From NCBI GenBank assembly GCA_964439595.1, contig CAYTOK010000002.1:1-64000 (forward strand): DNA of 64,000 nt, written 5' to 3'. Shown here piece by piece: positions 18,117-29,107 of this stretch; the first letter of the stretch is position 1, and each line of letters opens with the position of its first letter. The position numbers and the translations under genes were made by a program. The notes below the pieces were generated by a model. That model was given only the letters and a program-made list of their open reading frames with translations. It was not told where the DNA came from and did not search any database. The stretch comes from CAIJXB01 sp964439595 (lineage in GTDB: Bacteria > Chlamydiota > Chlamydiia > Chlamydiales > Rhabdochlamydiaceae).

Positions 18117-18653
18117 GAGGTCTTTTTCTTTAATTTTATTAATTAAAAAAGTTAACTTATCTAAGACTTCTTCTTCACTGTCTTCTCCTATGTCAATAAC
18201 GTCACTGGCTATACTTTCATAAATAGGGAGTCTTTTTTGATAAATAGCTTCAAAGGAAGATATGGGATTAAGGGGGTCTACATAAGAAGGAGGTTCATGG
18301 GACAAAAACCTGTGGAGTAAGACTTCTTTGGGGGCTTTTATATAGACTAGGCTTCCTATTTGTTTAAGCCTCTCGACATTTTCAGGATCTAAAATTACTC
18401 CGCCACCTAGACTGATTATGCTGTTTTTTTCTTTTAAAAGTAGGGAGACAGCGTGCTTTTCTAATTCACAGAAAAAAGGAAATCCATGCTTTTTTACAAT
18501 GTCTCGGTAAGAAAGCTTTTTATGATGGATTTTGGTATAGAGTTTTTCCACTAAAAGATCTGAGTCTATAAAAGGCATGTGAAGTCTTTCGGCAGCTTTT
18601 AGTCCGAAATAGGTTTTACCACATTTTTTGAATCCAAATAGCATGATATTCAT
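18102..18653 (-). CDS. Shikimate kinase
   Basis: This enzyme phosphorylates shikimate with ATP in the aromatic pathway. The P-loop GFKKCGKT is at about residues 6-13, the shikimate-binding FIDSDLL follows, SLGGGVILDPE is the GGG motif and RLPIYESIA lies near the C terminus. I chose ATG 18653 because GAGGAAGGG stands just upstream; 18692 adds 13 residues without support. It is downstream of aroB on the same strand with a 140-base gap, suggesting a shared pathway and possibly one transcript. The end overlaps the M3 peptidase by 15 bases. Confidence 0.93.
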   Translation of the reverse strand: MNIMLFGFKKCGKTYFGLKAAERLHMPFIDSDLLVEKLYTKIHHKKLSYRDIVKKHGFPFFCELEKHAVSLLLKEKNSIISLGGGVILDPENVERLKQIGSLVYIKAPKEVLLHRFLSHEPPSYVDPLNPISSFEAIYQKRLPIYESIASDVIDIGEDSEEEVLDKLTFLINKIKEKDLSEDS

Positions 18654-18795
18654 AACCCTTCCTCGCTGTTCCTTAAAATTACAATATAGCACATGTAATA
18701 TTTAATTAAATATAGATATTTTATTGGTTTTGTTAAAATCTTGTAAAGACCAAGTCTTGAGTGAGGGTGGCTTTTAGCTTGGCTTAGATAGGATA

Positions 18796-19896
18796 CTACT
18801 GTATTTTTAGGATTGTTTCTTGGTACCAGAGGATGCCATTTTCTATCTCTTCTTCAGAAAGAGGAAGACAGTACTCACCGCCAAAGGCTTCGGTTTGTCC
18901 TATAGAATTAAGCAGTACAAAACGGCAGGTCTTGTTTTGATTTTTTTTGTCTTGGATTAAAAATGGTCTAAGTTCTTTAAAGGAAAAAGATCTATTTTCT
19001 TTAGGAAATTTATATTTTAGTAGCAGATTAATGATAGCTTGGAGATCGGCCTTTTTAAGGAATCCTTTTTGAAAGCTTAGGTAGCTTTCTATAAAAAGAC
19101 CTATTGCTATAGCCTCTCCATGTGAGCAGCTGTATTGAAAGAAACTTTCTATAGCGTGACCTATGGTATGGCCGAAATTCAAAATGCGTCTTAGCCCTTG
19201 TTCATAAAAATCCTTTTCGACGACGGTTTTTTTAGCTTCTAAGCTTAGGTAGATCAGTTTTTCTAAGAAAAGATCATTCCGCTCTTGCCAAAGGTTATTT
19301 TCTCTTTCTAACAAAGAAAAAATAGCGGGGGAGGAGACTAGTCCATATTTACAGATTTCAGCTAAAGCGCTATGCATCTTTGGTTCATCTAAGGAATGCA
19401 GGACTTCTCTACAGATGAAGATATGGGATGCCGGATAGAATGTTCCTATTTTATTTTTAACGCCAAGGACATTTACCCCTGTTTTCCCTCCAAGGGAAGC
19501 ATCAACCATGGCAAGCAGCGTAGTTGGTATGCTGATATAAGGGATGCCTCTTAAGTAGGTGGATGCTACAAAGCCTCCAAGATCTAAAATAGCGCCGCCG
19601 CCAAGGGTGACAAGATAGAAGTCTTTTCCGACGCTATGTGCTATGAGAAAATCTTCTATTTCTTCTTTTAGCTTTCTGGATTTATCTAACTCGCCTCCTT
19701 GAAGAAGGAATAATAAAACGGTAATACCTTGCTTTTGGAGTTCTATTTCGACCTGCTTGGCGTATAAACTTTCAGCAAGCAGTATAACATTTTTTGTTAA
19801 AGAGGCAATTTTGTTAAACAAAGAAGCTCCCTCTCTAAAAGAGGCATGAAAATGCACTTCACTATAGAGAGGAGCTAGAGAGAATTTTACTCTCAT
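18796..19896 (-). CDS. aroB: 3-dehydroquinate synthase
   Basis: AroB converts DAHP to 3-dehydroquinate using NAD+ and Zn2+. The NAD-binding LVTLGGGAILDLGGFVAST, the IPTTLLAMVDASLGGKTGVN segment, and the zinc-ligand region LNFGHTIGHAIE followed by HGEAIAIG are all present. The length of 366 residues is normal. Its ATG overlaps the stop of the preceding small exported protein gene by 4 bases (ATGA), showing translational coupling. Shikimate kinase lies downstream. Confidence 0.96.
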   Translation of the reverse strand: MRVKFSLAPLYSEVHFHASFREGASLFNKIASLTKNVILLAESLYAKQVEIELQKQGITVLLFLLQGGELDKSRKLKEEIEDFLIAHSVGKDFYLVTLGGGAILDLGGFVASTYLRGIPYISIPTTLLAMVDASLGGKTGVNVLGVKNKIGTFYPASHIFICREVLHSLDEPKMHSALAEICKYGLVSSPAIFSLLERENNLWQERNDLFLEKLIYLSLEAKKTVVEKDFYEQGLRRILNFGHTIGHAIESFFQYSCSHGEAIAIGLFIESYLSFQKGFLKKADLQAIINLLLKYKFPKENRSFSFKELRPFLIQDKKNQNKTCRFVLLNSIGQTEAFGGEYCLPLSEEEIENGILWYQETILKIQ

Positions 19897-20183
19897 TTTT
19901 TTACGGGAGTTTGGAAGGATACTGTAAATTCTAAGGGGCCTATTTTAGAATTGGGAAGGGGTGTAATTTCTGCAAAAAAAATGTAGTTGGTGGTTTCAAT
20001 TTGATATCCAGTTTCTTTTTTGGTAATTGCTGTAATAACTTCCCCTGAGAACTTAGAAAAGATAGGGTTTTCTAAGACTGTTTGTATTTCTTTGATACTT
20101 TCATAAACAGGAGGAAGGAGAGCGAATAAAGAGGTATTGGCTAATAGGAAAATAGCCCCTAGATATAGATGTAGTTTTTTCAT
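19893..20183 (-). CDS. Small exported protein of unknown function
   Basis: A 96-residue protein with a signal peptide (about 1-22, KKLHLYLGAIFLLANTSLFA) and a mature part of short beta-type segments. I set the start at ATG 20183, preceded by GAAGGGG. The longer frame beginning at 20264 runs back into the symporter gene. It lies 13 bases after the DAACS symporter and overlaps aroB by 4 bases, so the three genes look like one operon. I recognise no family. Confidence 0.7.
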   Translation of the reverse strand: MKKLHLYLGAIFLLANTSLFALLPPVYESIKEIQTVLENPIFSKFSGEVITAITKKETGYQIETTNYIFFAEITPLPNSKIGPLEFTVSFQTPVKK

Positions 20184-20196
20184 TCTACCCCTTCCT

Positions 20197-21486
20197 TTAA
20201 AAAGTAGGTTCTTTTTTTCTAAGAACATTTTTTTCTCCTTCTGACCTAGCCACCAAAATAGCACAGCAACTATCGCTTAAAATATTTACCGAGGTTCTGC
20301 ACATGTCAAGAATTCTATCAACTGCTAAGAAAAGACCAATGCCTTCTACAGGAAGTCCACAAGCTTTTAGGACAATAATGAGAGCAACAAGGCTAGCAGA
20401 AGGGATTCCAGCTACCCCCATGGAAGTCAAAAGAGCTAAAAAGACAACCACTACCTGCGATAAGATGCTCATTTCTATGCCGTAAGCCTGAGCTATAAAC
20501 ATAGCTCCAACACATTCATAAAGAGCTGACCCTGACATGTTTAAAGAAGTTCCTAAAGGGATAACTAAACTGCAGATACGGTGAGATACTCCAGCTTTTT
20601 TTTCTACGCAGTCCATGGTAACGGGCAACGTTGCTGCAGAAGAGCTAGTAGAAAAAGCGGTAATAAGAGCGGGAGAAACAGCTCTAAAAGCATCTATTGG
20701 GTTGACTTTTCCAACGAATCGTAAAAAAAGAGGAAGAATCACTGCGCTGAAAGTTAGAAGAGCGCCAATTACTGTAAAAAAGAAAAGAGCAAGGGAAGAT
20801 AAAGACCCGAGTCCTGTTGTGGCTGCAACTTTGGCTACAAGGCAAAATACGCCAAAAGGAAGGCATTTCATAACTAGGTGGGTAATGGCAATCATTGCCT
20901 GGAATAAACCCTGAAAAAAATTTTTCATGACTGTGGCAGCTTCATTTTGCATTTTAGATAAGCTATATCCAAAAAGAAGGCTAAAGAAAATGATAGCTAA
21001 CATTTCTCCCCCAGCAAAGGCACCAAAAATATTGGAGGGGACAATGCTGAGAAATAAGCGGGCAAATCCTCCGGTTTCTTGAGAGGAAACATGTTTTTGG
21101 ATTTCTAAGAGAGCTTCTGGAGTGGTTTGTATGGAGTTTTTTAAAGCTTCAGAAACTCCTGGTTGTAGTAAGTTTACAAATAAAAGTCCAACAAGAACAG
21201 CTGCTAGGGTAGTGGTTACATAAAAGGCAAAGATTTTTATTCCAATACGTTGAAAAGACTCTTCGCCACCGACCTTAGCGACCCCTGTAATAATAGATGC
21301 TGCCACAAGAGGAACGACAACCATGGTAAGGGCTCTAATAAATAATGTCCCAAAAAAATCAAAAAAAGAGTAAAAAGTGATTCCAAAGACACCAGCACTC
21401 GTTCCTGTTATATTTCCTATGATAAAAGCTGAAATAATCGCTGCAAATATTAGCCAAGGCACTTGAGATTTTTTAGGAGTCGTCAT
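20197..21486 (-). CDS. Dicarboxylate/amino acid:cation symporter (DAACS family)
   Basis: A 429-residue membrane protein of the GltP/DctA family, importing dicarboxylates or acidic amino acids with H+ or Na+. Family signatures are the serine-rich hairpin AFSTSSSAATLPVTMDCVE, the LGTSLNMSGSALYE segment, and SASLVALIIVLKACGLP with the substrate-binding VDRILDMCRTSVNILSD near the end. I moved the start to ATG 21486, preceded by ATAAGGAA. It is the first gene of a likely operon with the small exported protein and aroB. Confidence 0.94.
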   Translation of the reverse strand: MTTPKKSQVPWLIFAAIISAFIIGNITGTSAGVFGITFYSFFDFFGTLFIRALTMVVVPLVAASIITGVAKVGGEESFQRIGIKIFAFYVTTTLAAVLVGLLFVNLLQPGVSEALKNSIQTTPEALLEIQKHVSSQETGGFARLFLSIVPSNIFGAFAGGEMLAIIFFSLLFGYSLSKMQNEAATVMKNFFQGLFQAMIAITHLVMKCLPFGVFCLVAKVAATTGLGSLSSLALFFFTVIGALLTFSAVILPLFLRFVGKVNPIDAFRAVSPALITAFSTSSSAATLPVTMDCVEKKAGVSHRICSLVIPLGTSLNMSGSALYECVGAMFIAQAYGIEMSILSQVVVVFLALLTSMGVAGIPSASLVALIIVLKACGLPVEGIGLFLAVDRILDMCRTSVNILSDSCCAILVARSEGEKNVLRKKEPTF

Positions 21487-21831
21487 TTTTTCCTTATAGT
21501 TTATAAATAATTTGGCGCAGTTTAAGGCAATTCCCAAGATAAATCAAGCTTTTTTGAGATTTTAAGAGGAATTTATTTAGAAAAAGACCTAGAGAAATTT
21601 ATAAAAGTTATCCTTTCCTTAGTGTTGTTTTTGTAAAAGACTTTTTTCAGGGGCTGAGGTGAGGCTTACATGTTCTATCTAAAAAGTAGCTATAAGGTTA
21701 GTTTTTTACTGCAAAGATTGAAGAAATTTATTCGCTGTAATTTTTTGAGAATCCACCAAAAATGCGCCTTGTGTATTTTAAAGGATCTTGTTACCGTTAG
21801 GAGGTATTTTATCTTACGTATTTGGTAAATC

Positions 21832-23361
21832 ATGGTCTTAAAAAGTCTTATCCTCTTTTTGTTTTGTGTATGTACTTCTCTATCTGCTTTGGATTTTTCT
21901 TTAGAAAAAAACAAGGAAAATGTTTTGAAGGAATTGTCTTCTCATATCACTTTAGAACAAGGGAAAGATTCTCTTATTGGGTATTTAAGCTTGTCAAAGG
22001 ATAGGTCTATAGATAATGCCACGTATTTATATATTAAGTATGCTTTGGAGTCTTTTCGTAAGAAGGGGGTTAGATTTGTTTTACTAGACCTAGACACTCC
22101 AGGTGGTGAAGTTTTTTCTGCTCTTCGTATTGTGGAAGAATTTCGTAAAATGGATGCAGAATATGGGATCCCTATTGTTGCTTTGGTGGATGACTGGGCT
22201 ATTTCAGCAGGAGCCTTGCTTGCTTATTCTTGTCGCTTTATAGGAGCTAAGGAGCAATCTAGCATGGGAGCTGCAGAGCCCGTTATTATGTCTTCTGAAG
22301 GCAAAATGGAGTCTGCTTCAGAAAAGATGGTCTCTGCTCTTAGAGTAGAGTTTGCTAAAACAGCAGAGTTTTATGGAAGGAATCCTCTTATAGCAGAAGC
22401 TATGGTGGATAAAGATATGGTACTTGTTATTCGAGAAGGGAAAATTATAAGTCTTTTAAATGATGCTCAAATAGAAGATAAAGATCGCTTAATTATATCT
22501 AAGGGGAAGCTTTTAACTTTAAGCGGAGCTTTAATGCAAGAGCTCGGAGTTTCTGACTTTCTTCTTCCTTCTGGATATGGGCCTCTCTCGGGAGAAGTCA
22601 TTTTAAAAGAAGAGCCATTTTTTAATTCTTCTATGCAGTTTATTCCATATTCTAACTGGAAAATAGAGTTTTTTTCTTTTTTGAGTCATCCTTTTGTTTC
22701 TTCTTTTTTACTAATGGGACTTATGATAGGACTTTATGGTAGTATCCAAAATCCTACTCTGGGTTTTTCTTCTATATTAGCCCTGTGTTGTCTTGCTTTA
22801 GTTCTGTTATCTACTTTTGCTACGCAGCTAGTAGGGTGGCTTGAACTTCTTTTTTGTGTATTTGGTATTCTTTTACTCTTGCTAGATATTGTTTTACTTG
22901 GATTTAGTTTTTTAGGAGGCGTGGGTATCTTCTTTATTGTTGGAGGGCTTTTTACTATGCTGCTGCCCTCTGTAGCTGGCGTCTCTTTTTCCTATGATCC
23001 TACAACATGGGGAGTGGTTTTTTCTGAATGGGTTTATAGATTAGGACTTTTTCTTTCTAGCTTAGTGCTTGCTTTTGTGATTAGTGGAGTCACCAGCCGA
23101 TTTTTGCTTCCAAGAGGAATTTTTGGAAGGCGCTTGGTTTTAAAAGATAAGCAGGTACTTGAAGATAAGCCTTCTTTTGGTAAGCCTAAGGAGGGGAGTA
23201 TTGTAGTGACGTTTTCTTCTTTTCGTCCTTTTGGAAAAGTAGAAGTAGAAGGTAGAATCTACGAAGCAAAGACAGAAGGTGAATTTATAGAGCAAGGGGT
23301 GAAAGTAAAGATTATTGGATTTGCAGGAGATGTTTTAGTTGTTAGCAAGGTGGTTTTATGA
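21832..23361 (+). CDS. NfeD-type membrane-bound serine protease, long form
   Basis: After a signal peptide (about 1-19) comes a ClpP/SppA-like protease domain with LLDLDTPGGEVFSALRIVEEF, DDWAISAGALLAYSC (nucleophile Ser in the SAG motif) and the helix SSMGAAEPVI. Four to five transmembrane helices and a C-terminal OB-fold NfeD domain (EGSIVVTFSSFRPFGKVEVEG) follow. Long NfeD proteins process membrane partners such as stomatins and flotillins; here the next genes are a short NfeD and a flotillin-like protein, a classic neighbourhood. The ATG overlaps no upstream gene. The stop overlaps the next ATG by 4 bases. Confidence 0.9.
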   Translation: MVLKSLILFLFCVCTSLSALDFSLEKNKENVLKELSSHITLEQGKDSLIGYLSLSKDRSIDNATYLYIKYALESFRKKGVRFVLLDLDTPGGEVFSALRIVEEFRKMDAEYGIPIVALVDDWAISAGALLAYSCRFIGAKEQSSMGAAEPVIMSSEGKMESASEKMVSALRVEFAKTAEFYGRNPLIAEAMVDKDMVLVIREGKIISLLNDAQIEDKDRLIISKGKLLTLSGALMQELGVSDFLLPSGYGPLSGEVILKEEPFFNSSMQFIPYSNWKIEFFSFLSHPFVSSFLLMGLMIGLYGSIQNPTLGFSSILALCCLALVLLSTFATQLVGWLELLFCVFGILLLLLDIVLLGFSFLGGVGIFFIVGGLFTMLLPSVAGVSFSYDPTTWGVVFSEWVYRLGLFLSSLVLAFVISGVTSRFLLPRGIFGRRLVLKDKQVLEDKPSFGKPKEGSIVVTFSSFRPFGKVEVEGRIYEAKTEGEFIEQGVKVKIIGFAGDVLVVSKVVL

Positions 23362-23828
23362 TTTTGGCTGTTTTTATAGGACTCTTAGGTCTTCTTTGTT
23401 TGTATTTTGAGTTTTTTCTTCCGGGGGGTGTTCTAGCTTTTTTAGGTGGAGTAATTCTTATTGCGAGCTGCATTCTTTTCTTTTTTCAGAGCGATTCTAG
23501 CTTAGCTACATTTTTATATTTTGTCGGGCTCATTGTAGCCAGCGCGCTAGTCTGTCTTTTTGCTATTCGAAATATCCGCAGATCAGGAAAAGAGAACTCT
23601 TTTTTTTTACAAAAAGACCAAGAAGGATTTACTGCGGCTAGTTTAGCGAAAGAATTAATAGGTAAAGAAGGTGTTGTTTCTACAGAACTTAAGCCTGCAG
23701 GTCATATACGCATTGAGGAAAAGGTGTATCAAGCTGTTTCTCAGGGCGAGTTTTTATTTAAAGGGAGCCCCGTAGAGGTTATTGCGGTTAAAGGAGCTCA
23801 CTTAGTTGTTAAAGTCATTAAAAAATAA
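23358..23828 (+). CDS. Short NfeD-family membrane protein
   Basis: A 156-residue protein with two to three transmembrane helices in the first 75 residues and a C-terminal OB-fold of the NfeD type: LIGKEGVVSTELKPAGHIRI and EVIAVKGAHLVVKVI. It begins 4 bases inside the long NfeD gene and ends 9 bases before the flotillin-like gene, so the three are translated from one message. Short NfeD proteins act as partners of FloA/FloT in membrane microdomains. It lacks the protease domain. Confidence 0.85.
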   Translation: MILAVFIGLLGLLCLYFEFFLPGGVLAFLGGVILIASCILFFFQSDSSLATFLYFVGLIVASALVCLFAIRNIRRSGKENSFFLQKDQEGFTAASLAKELIGKEGVVSTELKPAGHIRIEEKVYQAVSQGEFLFKGSPVEVIAVKGAHLVVKVIKK

Positions 23829-23837
23829 GAGGGGATT

Positions 23838-24848
23838 GTGAATATATTTTATAATTTATTAGCAGATGCTGAATTTGGCTTAAGCTTTTCTGTTGTTGCA
23901 TTTGTGTTATTTATTTTACTTGTTGTAATTTTATCTATTTTAGGAAGATTTGTTAGTTTGTGGTTTCAGGCCTTTGTTTCCGGAGCTCCTGTTGCTTTTT
24001 TTAGCATTATAGGGATGAGTCTAAGGAAAATACCCTCTAGAGTTATTGTTAATGCATATATTAATTCTCACAAGGCGGGATTAAAAGATGTAACTGTGGC
24101 TGATTTAGAAACACACGTACTAGCTGGAGGTAATGTCTCTAATGTAGTACGAGCTCTTATTGCAGCAGATAAAGCGAATATTCCACTTACCTGGAGACAG
24201 GCAACAGCTATAGATCTTGCCGGCCGAGATATCTTAGCAGCTGTTAAAACTTCTGTTAATCCTAAAGTGATTGACTGTCCAGATAAAGAGCACGGAGAAT
24301 ATATCACAGCCGTTGCTAAAGATGGTATTCAGCTAAAGACAAGAGCTAGAGTCACTGTCCGCACAAATATTCAACAGTTAGTAGGAGGTGCTACTGAAGA
24401 GACGATTATTGCTAGGGTTGGTGAGGGGATTGTTAACGCTATCGGTTCTGCTGAAACCTATACTGATGTTTTAAAGTGTCCACAGACTATCTCTCAGCTA
24501 GTTTTAGGTAGAGGATTAGATGCACAAACTGCTTTTGAAATTCTTTCTATTGATATTGCTGATATTGCAGTGGGAGAAAACATTGGAGCTCGGTTGAGAG
24601 CAGACCAAGCTAATTCCAATAAGATTATAGCGCAAGCTGAAGCTGAAAAAAGAAGAGCTATGGCTGTTGCTATGGAACAAGAAAATAAAGCCAAGGTTAT
24701 TGAAGCAGAAGCTCAAATTCCGCTTGCTATCGCCGAAGCTTTTAAAAAAGGAAATTTGGGGATCTTTGATTACTATAAACTCAAAAATTTGCAATCAGAT
24801 ACGGAAATGAGAAAGTCTATAGGACAAGGATCGGAAGCTAGTGAGTAG
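23838..24848 (+). CDS. floA: Flotillin-like protein FloA
   Basis: A 336-residue SPFH-domain protein of the FloA/YqfA type, with one N-terminal membrane hairpin (about 13-60). The motifs NAYINSHKAGL, LEAHVLAGG-like, IPLTWRQATAIDLAGRD and the C-terminal coiled-coil RAMAVAMEQENKAKVIEAEA are typical. FloA organises functional membrane microdomains. The start is GTG 23838 behind AAGAGGGG. It follows two NfeD genes and overlaps the next small ORF by 8 bases. AIAEAFKKGNLG near the C terminus is diagnostic. Confidence 0.95.
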   Translation: MNIFYNLLADAEFGLSFSVVAFVLFILLVVILSILGRFVSLWFQAFVSGAPVAFFSIIGMSLRKIPSRVIVNAYINSHKAGLKDVTVADLETHVLAGGNVSNVVRALIAADKANIPLTWRQATAIDLAGRDILAAVKTSVNPKVIDCPDKEHGEYITAVAKDGIQLKTRARVTVRTNIQQLVGGATEETIIARVGEGIVNAIGSAETYTDVLKCPQTISQLVLGRGLDAQTAFEILSIDIADIAVGENIGARLRADQANSNKIIAQAEAEKRRAMAVAMEQENKAKVIEAEAQIPLAIAEAFKKGNLGIFDYYKLKNLQSDTEMRKSIGQGSEASE

Positions 24849-25170
24849 TGAGGGAGGAGGTTCTACTTTTATTTTCTTAATAGCTTCTTTGCTATTTTAC
24901 TTATTTACAAGGAGCAAAAAGAAGCCTCCCCAGGCGGTTTCTCAACGTTCTATAGAAAAACCTCCTGCAGCTACACCCTATAAACATAAAGAAGAAAGTA
25001 AAAGTAGAAAAACACATGTTATAGAGTCTTTGCCATTACATAGCGTAATGCCTCCAGAGGCTCCTAAACGCAAACCTTCGCCTATTTTGCAAAAAGGGTG
25101 GTCGAAGAATTCTTCTTTAAAGCAGGCTTTTATTTTATCTGAGATCTTTAAGAGGGTCGATGAGCGTTAA
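24841..25170 (+). CDS. Small single-helix membrane protein, unknown
   Basis: GTG start at 24841 inside the end of floA. The 109-residue product has one transmembrane helix at about residues 8-21 followed by a basic, proline-rich tail. It sits between floA and the PLP-protein gene and overlaps both (8 and 11 bases), which supports real translation within the operon. In other bacteria this position holds accessory microdomain proteins. I do not recognise a domain. Confidence 0.6.
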   Translation: MSSEGGGSTFIFLIASLLFYLFTRSKKKPPQAVSQRSIEKPPAATPYKHKEESKSRKTHVIESLPLHSVMPPEAPKRKPSPILQKGWSKNSSLKQAFILSEIFKRVDER

Positions 25171-25816
25171 AAGTCGGGTTGAAGCTCTATTGCAAGAAAT
25201 AACGCAGGTAGCTTTGCAAAAAGGGAGAGATCCTGCAAAAATTACAGTTGTTGCCGTATCTAAATATGCAACAGGTAAACAGATAGAGGAAGCTTATGCA
25301 GCGGGCCTTCGCCACTTTGGCGAAAGTCGGCTGCAAACAGCTCTTATAAAAAGGGAAGAGGCTTGTTTGCCAAACGATATTGTATGGCATTTCATTGGTC
25401 CTATTCAGTCTAATAAGGCAGCGTTAATTGCTGAGTATTTTTCTTGTGTACATTCAGTTTCTTCTTTAAAAATTGCTAAAATTATTTCAGAGATTTCTTT
25501 GAAAAAAGGAAAGGTCACTTCTTGTTTTTTACAGATCAATATTTATGGAGATCCTTCTAAACAGGGATTTACGGAAGAAGAGTTTTGGAGGTGTAAGGAG
25601 GAATTAGATTCTTTAGAGGGAATTCACATAGAGGGACTAATGACGATGGCTCCTCATGTAAAAGAAGAAGAGAAAATTCGAGATTGCTTTCAAAAACTAC
25701 ACTCTATACAAACCGAGTATCCCCACTTTTCTATGGGAATGTCAGAAGACTTTAAAGTAGCTATAGAAGAGGGTAGTACACATATTCGCATCGGATCATA
25801 TTTATTTCCTGGATAA
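25160..25816 (+). CDS. YggS/PLPBP-family pyridoxal phosphate homeostasis protein
   Basis: A 218-residue single-domain TIM barrel related to alanine racemase N-terminal domains. The PLP lysine lies in ITVVAVSKYA near residue 34. WHFIGPIQSNKA, GLMTMAPHV, FSMGMSEDFKVAIEEGSTHIRIGS are the classic family motifs. It regulates intracellular PLP and amino-acid metabolism. It is the last gene of the nfeD-floA cluster and overlaps the preceding ORF by 11 bases. ATG 25160 was chosen from this overlap and family length. Confidence 0.94.
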   Translation: MSVKSRVEALLQEITQVALQKGRDPAKITVVAVSKYATGKQIEEAYAAGLRHFGESRLQTALIKREEACLPNDIVWHFIGPIQSNKAALIAEYFSCVHSVSSLKIAKIISEISLKKGKVTSCFLQINIYGDPSKQGFTEEEFWRCKEELDSLEGIHIEGLMTMAPHVKEEEKIRDCFQKLHSIQTEYPHFSMGMSEDFKVAIEEGSTHIRIGSYLFPG

Positions 25817-25873
25817 TAAATTTTTTATTTTATATGAGTCAGGTAGGGTAGATCATTATCTCAAGGAGGGTAT

Positions 25874-26008
25874 ATGCATCCATTAATTGGTCCTGTAGGA
25901 TCTTTAGTAGCAGGGATTCTTATTTTGCTATTTCCTGCAATTTTAAATTATATTGTAGCTATCTATTTGATACTACTTGGTATTTCCGGTATTGTTTGGA
26001 GACTATAA
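25874..26008 (+). CDS. Small membrane protein, DUF3096-like, 44 aa
   Basis: A strong AAGGAGGG site precedes ATG 25874, and 44 codons follow to TAA. Residues 9-43 form two close hydrophobic helices with LVAGILILLFPAILNY and IVAIYLILLGISGIV, which resembles the small DUF3096 family (Pro before a LNYIVAIYLI stretch). The function of that family is unknown. A long hairpin follows directly. It was easy to miss because of its size. Confidence 0.75.
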   Translation: MHPLIGPVGSLVAGILILLFPAILNYIVAIYLILLGISGIVWRL

Positions 26009-26014
26009 AAAGAA

Positions 26015-26041
26015 GCTATCTCTTTTATACAAAGAGATAGC
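26015..26041 (+). terminator. Hairpin after the 44-codon membrane protein gene
   Basis: A perfect 11-bp stem GCTATCTCTTT/AAAGAGATAGC around TATAC is followed by CTATTTG, so the U tract is poor. It lies immediately after the stop codon. Confidence 0.55.
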
Positions 26042-26071
26042 CTATTTGCTGAGATTTTCGAAGAACTGTAT

Positions 26072-26317
26072 TTAAGCTGCTAAGCTCATAAAAAACTCCG
26101 CAGACCATCCGTCGATTTCTCTAGGGTTTTGCATGAATTTTTTAATGTCATTTTTACCTGCAAATAGATTTTCCTTGGCGTAAGTGCGGATAGAAAAAGG
26201 AATTGGTTTTGTAAGATAGCGAATCTCCGTATGAAATCTCCAAGGAGGACCTATATCGATTTCTAATTTTTTCTTAACATGTCCAGAAAAAATGGAGATA
26301 CTAGGGGAAATATTACA
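26072..26317 (-). pseudogene. Remnant of an AbiEii/AbiGii nucleotidyltransferase gene
   Basis: On the minus strand a start-less frame of about 80 codons reads IDIGPPWRFHTEIRYL, then PIPFSIRTYAKENLFAGK, then DIKKFMQNPREIDGWSAEFF. The first two stretches match the middle of AbiEii-type toxins, just before the usual LFAGKMHALL...GRDWYDF region, and the last matches the C terminus. The normally intervening catalytic-core helices are deleted and the N-terminal half is missing (in-frame TAA just upstream). It is therefore a decayed toxin gene of a different subfamily from the intact copy at 15 kb. Confidence 0.65.
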
Positions 26318-26319
26318 TA

Positions 26320-26590
26320 TTTATTAGGAGAGCTTGTGTCTTAGTCTATTTAAGTTGTTTATAATCAATTGTTGATATTTTTTATTTGGTTTGTTTAGGG
26401 TGAAAGTACTGTATGGAGTAATTTTGAGCTGGATATGCCCGGTTATGACGGGTTGCTCGCAAGTCTAATAATATCGAATTTATAAACTTGAAAGCCTGAC
26501 ATTTTTATTTATTGTTAATATAAAAAATATTATTTCTTTGTGATTTAATTTATTTAATGTTAATTTTAAATTTAACATAAATTGATTTAA
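26320..26590. other. Gap holding an unexplained short coding-like segment
   Basis: AT-rich except for a more GC-rich islet at about 26425-26470. One plus frame there encodes about 27 residues including FELDMPGYDGLLASLI before TAA, with a small CCCG/CGGG hairpin. It may be a gene remnant; I cannot name it. The rest is promoter-like AT-rich DNA upstream of the U-box-like gene. Confidence 0.35.
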
Positions 26591-28570
<1,980 letters not shown>

Positions 28571-28596
28571 GTTCTTGGTTCTTGAGAGCTTGAATA

Positions 28597-28986
28597 TTAC
28601 TCGTAAAGGTCGTTTTCTTGTATTATAGATAGAGACCTTACTTCTACTTGTGATTCAGAGATCAGAATTTTTTTTCCTTCTAACTCAATTAAGTATAAGA
28701 GAGTTTTGGGACTCAGTGGTTTTTTTTCTATGATGTTGATTTTTTTTTGAGAGCCAAATCCACCGAATTTTCCATGACTTATTTTTTTCAGTGCCCAAAT
28801 GGTAAGGAAGACAAGGAGAAGAAGACCCCCTAAGGTCAAAAGCATTTTTATTAATGTGCTTTCATAGGAAGGGATTGGCGCTGTTTCCACTACTTCTGGA
28901 GGTGTTTGTTTAACCGGTTCTTCTGCTTGCAGAGCAAAGATATTGCTAAGGAAAAGAAAAAATATAGTTATAAGTCTTAGTCCCAT
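28597..28986 (-). CDS. FliO/MopB-like membrane protein
   Basis: A 129-residue protein with a signal-like N terminus (about 1-20), a proline-rich linker, one transmembrane helix (about 45-66, MLLTLGGLLLLVFLTIWAL) and a cytoplasmic tail KINIIEKKPLSPKTLLYLIELEGKKILI with the FliO-type basic/beta pattern. FliO assists assembly of the flagellar or type III export gate. Many chlamydiae keep flagellar-type export genes without flagella, so a role in secretion is possible but unproven. I chose ATG 28986 behind AAGGAGCGT; the longer frame starts at 29052. Confidence 0.7.
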   Translation of the reverse strand: MGLRLITIFFLFLSNIFALQAEEPVKQTPPEVVETAPIPSYESTLIKMLLTLGGLLLLVFLTIWALKKISHGKFGGFGSQKKINIIEKKPLSPKTLLYLIELEGKKILISESQVEVRSLSIIQENDLYE

Positions 28987-29107
28987 ACGCTCCTTAAAAT
29001 AGATGGTATTTTCTAGAGTATTAGTTTTCTCTGAAAAAAGTTTTTTTTGCAAGAGAAGAATTATATTCTGTTGTGTTAAAATACTAGTTTCTTACAAGGA
29101 GAGTCGG

